The notes beneath the pieces were generated by a model that saw only the letters and a list, made by a program, of their open reading frames with translations, searched no databases and was not told where the DNA came from. Below are positions 4,707-5,924 of a stretch of DNA of 5,924 nt, in pieces. Within the stretch, counting starts at the first letter, position 1. Every line of letters begins with the position of its first letter. Source of the stretch: Deltaproteobacteria bacterium (GTDB lineage: Bacteria; Desulfobacterota; Desulfobacteria; Desulfobacterales; C00003060); NCBI GenBank assembly GCA_019309815.1, contig JAFDFO010000183.1, positions 1 through 5,924 of the forward strand, in the 5' to 3' direction. Both the position numbers and the translations under genes were made by a program.

Positions 4707-5000
4707 CTACTCTTCTACGACTCTGACACAATCACCGAGGAAATCAAAGACACGCTTCTTGTTCTTCAATTTCTCAGAAACATAGGCCCGAACCGGACAA
4801 CCAAGATGTTTGCCGCCAACAACGGGCATTTGGAAAGGACACTCATACGCATGAACTTCCAAGGCCTCAAGAAACGTTTCCAGTCCAACACTTCCAACCT
4901 TTCGAAAATTCTTAAGTGCCTGCGTGTAACATATGAGATCAGCAGGACACGCAAAGTTTCCTGCTATTTCCTTTAGTTCTTTCACATAGTCTGGGTCCAT
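4707..5000 (-). CDS. small cysteine-rich protein, possible metal or redox site
   Basis: A 97-residue cytoplasmic protein with an ordered cysteine pattern: C18-P-x4-C24 (CPADLICY), C54-P (YECPFQ), C68-P (LGCPVRAYVSEKLK) and a late C91. Between them is GLETFLEAL (39-47). Three Cys-Pro pairs suggest a metal or iron-sulfur site, but this is inference. From memory it resembles an unnamed conserved family in sulfate-reducing bacteria with a similar end (Cys-Pro-x-Arg-x-Tyr, then Lys-rich); I could not verify this. The frame is open to 5054, but ATG 5000 is preferred because AAGGGGG (5008-5014) lies 7 nt upstream. It lies between two PilZ genes, 134 nt past the terminator of the first and 298 nt before the start of the second, so it probably has its own promoter, which I could not identify. 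Confidence 0.75.
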   Translation of the reverse strand: MDPDYVKELKEIAGNFACPADLICYTQALKNFRKVGSVGLETFLEALEVHAYECPFQMPVVGGKHLGCPVRAYVSEKLKNKKRVFDFLGDCVRVVEE

Positions 5001-5007
5001 CCTGTAT

Positions 5008-5014
5008 CCCCCTT
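5008..5014 (-). promoter_or_regulatory. Shine-Dalgarno of the cysteine-rich gene
   Basis: AAGGGGG on the minus strand, 7 nt before ATG 5000. It argues against the in-frame upstream ATGs at 5024 and 5054, which lack a site. Confidence 0.6.
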
Positions 5015-5134
5015 GACACGTCATAGCGCTCTCTAACAGGAGAAAAATCCACACGTATGGGATCCTGAGATCTTATTCATATGCAAAAACCATGCAGAAT
5101 CAGGTAGTTCTATCCAAAAAAAACCAACTGCAAC

Positions 5135-5169
5135 AAAAAGCCCCCGCTAGCAGCTCGCCACCGGAGGCT
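5135..5169 (-). terminator. intrinsic terminator after the upstream PilZ gene
   Basis: In minus-strand sense, AGCCTCCG (5162-5169) pairs with CGGGGGCT (5139-5146) with one G-U pair around a 15-nt loop, followed at once by TTTTTG (5134-5139). It lies 65 nt past the stop of the PilZ gene at 5235-5624 and separates that gene from the cysteine-rich gene. Confidence 0.75.
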
Positions 5170-5234
5170 AAAGAGGGATGAAGGAAGGATATTGGAGCGT
5201 CAGAGCCTTGACACTTTCGTGCTAAATTGGTTTT

Positions 5235-5624
5235 TCAAACCACCTGGTCATTGAAATCTGAAGTATGGTTTTGAATAAAAGCCTCCAGCTGACATCTCTG
5301 GTGAGGCAACAGTTCGCCGAATTCTACACCCGACTGTCTCTTCTGCAGCGACATAGTCGGATGTTTATAGACAGGCAAGTCCCAAACCTTTTTACATGGC
5401 ACTCCGTACAAACGAAAAACACTGTCTGTAACAAAAAGCTCCAGCTCAGTTGCTTCAACGGATGGCTCTCTCGTACTCACATACTCAAACATGAGTCCGC
5501 TTAAGCTAATGTTCACCAGTCGACCCGCTCCGGTGTCGGAAGGCTTGAGTATGACAAACGCACCTTCTTGAACACGAAATCGCTTGTGCTTCCTTCGTTC
5601 AATTTTGGCTTCCGTGTCTGTCAT
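5235..5624 (-). CDS. PilZ domain protein with intact c-di-GMP motifs
   Basis: A 129-residue stand-alone PilZ protein, expected to be a cytoplasmic cyclic di-GMP receptor acting through a partner protein. The RxxxR motif is intact as R11-KHK-R15 in ERRKHKRFRV, and NISLSG (38-43) matches D/NxSxxG. The beta-barrel follows, ending in VEFGELLPHQRCQLEAFIQNHT (about 100-121). The order of motifs and the end VxFGEL...QR...E..I.NHT are shared with the protein at 4022-4408, so the two are diverged duplicates. ATG 5624 is chosen because AAGGAGG (5632-5638) is 7 nt upstream; the in-frame ATG at 5657 would add 11 residues but has no ribosome site and lies in a perfect palindrome (5644-5655). A terminator follows 65 nt after the stop, so it is probably monocistronic. 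Its partner cannot be named. Confidence 0.88.
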   Translation of the reverse strand: MTDTEAKIERRKHKRFRVQEGAFVILKPSDTGAGRLVNISLSGLMFEYVSTREPSVEATELELFVTDSVFRLYGVPCKKVWDLPVYKHPTMSLQKRQSGVEFGELLPHQRCQLEAFIQNHTSDFNDQVV

Positions 5625-5631
5625 TGTCCAG

Positions 5632-5638
5632 CCTCCTT
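5632..5638 (-). promoter_or_regulatory. Shine-Dalgarno of the upstream PilZ gene
   Basis: AAGGAGG on the minus strand, 7 nt before ATG 5624. It is the strongest ribosome site in the window and rules out ATG 5657 as the main start. Confidence 0.75.
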
Positions 5639-5643
5639 CAACA

Positions 5644-5655
5644 GGCTCGCGAGCC
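5644..5655. repeat. perfect 12-bp palindrome before the PilZ ribosome site
   Basis: GGCTCGCGAGCC reads the same on both strands and begins 5 nt upstream of the Shine-Dalgarno of the 5235-5624 gene. In RNA it can fold as a 4-bp stem with a CGCG loop; in DNA it could be a symmetric protein-binding site. Confidence 0.4.
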
Positions 5656-5709
5656 ATAGTGAAAATAGGAGTATTACTGGACAGACCGTTGATGGGGATA
5701 ATACTGCGC

Positions 5710-5745
5710 CGTCCCTGCAGTATCTAAAAGGAATTTAGACGGACG
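5710..5745. repeat. nested dyad upstream of the PilZ gene
   Basis: An inner 6-bp inverted repeat TCTAAA/TTTAGA (5723-5728, 5734-5739; 5-nt loop) lies inside an outer pair CGTCC/GGACG (5710-5714, 5741-5745), with an 8-nt bulge on one side. It is 86-121 nt before the PilZ start, a plausible regulatory position. No U-run follows on either strand. Confidence 0.35.
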
Positions 5746-5845
5746 ATACAGCAACAGAGGAATGAACCGTTAATGAGGACCGACGATTTACACGTGAGTG
5801 TTTTTGAAGGTCCCTGCAGCGACTCGACCTGTAATATTTTCTGGT

Positions 5846-5870
5846 TCTTCTCCAATTTAGTTGGAGAAGA
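5846..5870. repeat. perfect 10-bp inverted repeat
   Basis: TCTTCTCCAA (5846-5855) and TTGGAGAAGA (5861-5870) are exact complements around TTTAG. Neither side has a U-run typical of a terminator, though it could belong to the 3' end of a gene outside the window. It touches the 8-bp tandem repeat that follows. Confidence 0.5.
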
Positions 5871-5872
5871 GG

Positions 5873-5904
5873 GTTCGAGGAATCAAGGGGTCAAGGATTC
5901 AAGT
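5873..5904. repeat. 8-bp tandem repeat, four imperfect copies
   Basis: Four contiguous 8-base units: GTTCGAGG, AATCAAGG, GGTCAAGG, ATTCAAGT. The shared core is TCAAGG, with one or two differences per unit. It directly follows the 10-bp inverted repeat and may belong to the same intergenic element. Confidence 0.5.
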
Positions 5905-5924
5905 GTCTGTTTCTCAACCATTTT

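Larger units (their letters stand above)
5625..5924. other. non-coding stretch upstream of the PilZ gene
   Basis: These 300 bases hold the PilZ ribosome site and upstream palindrome, a nested dyad, two copies of GTCCCTGCAG (5711-5720 and 5810-5819), a 10-bp inverted repeat and the 8-bp tandem repeat. No promoter stands out. A plus-strand frame from ATG 5773 is open to the window edge (50 codons) but runs through the repeats and has no close ribosome site, so I do not call it. Confidence 0.55.

Noticed and set aside
5773..5924. Plus-strand partial ORF open to the right edge
   Set aside because: It translates the inverted repeat and the 8-bp tandem repeats, has no close ribosome site, and no recognisable motif in 50 codons.

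Overview
The window looks like a chromosomal piece from a Desulfobacterota-type bacterium (formerly Deltaproteobacteria). This rests on gene style only: PAS sensors fused to a LuxR-type helix-turn-helix, short single-domain PilZ proteins, a DUF2845 secreted protein and a cysteine-rich small protein of a kind I associate with sulfate reducers. No rRNA, tRNA, CRISPR array, transposase or phage gene is visible. All credible genes lie on the minus strand, so transcription runs from high to low coordinates.

Left part, about 3070 down to 1: a good sigma70-like promoter (3040-3068) precedes a possible 22-codon leader ORF and a DUF2845 secreted protein. Then come a small two-helix membrane ORF with a perfect 11-bp hairpin over its 5' part, an Asp+2 lipoprotein with a carboxypeptidase-regulatory-like domain, and a family-2 type sulfotransferase. 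Last is a PAS-PAS-LuxR regulator that starts inside the sulfotransferase stop codon (ATGA overlap) and runs off the left edge. These genes may form one envelope-related operon, but the hairpin at 2496-2534 could split it.

Middle, about 2941-4021: mostly non-coding DNA with several dyads around one small three-helix membrane protein (3333-3659). A 73-nt, nearly fully paired hairpin ending in U6 (3877-3949) closes the transcription unit to its right.

Right part, about 4022-5924: two divergent PilZ paralogues flank a small cysteine-rich protein. The upstream PilZ copy (5235-5624) keeps the c-di-GMP motifs. The downstream copy (4022-4408) has Thr in place of the second Arg of RxxxR. A terminator (5135-5169) separates the upstream PilZ gene from the cysteine-rich gene. 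The last 300 bases hold no convincing gene but contain a 10-bp hairpin, an 8-bp tandem repeat and several dyads.

No known defence or mobile system is present. The points most worth follow-up are the sulfotransferase/regulator overlap, the degenerate PilZ paralogue, the cysteine-rich protein, and the structured intergenic elements.
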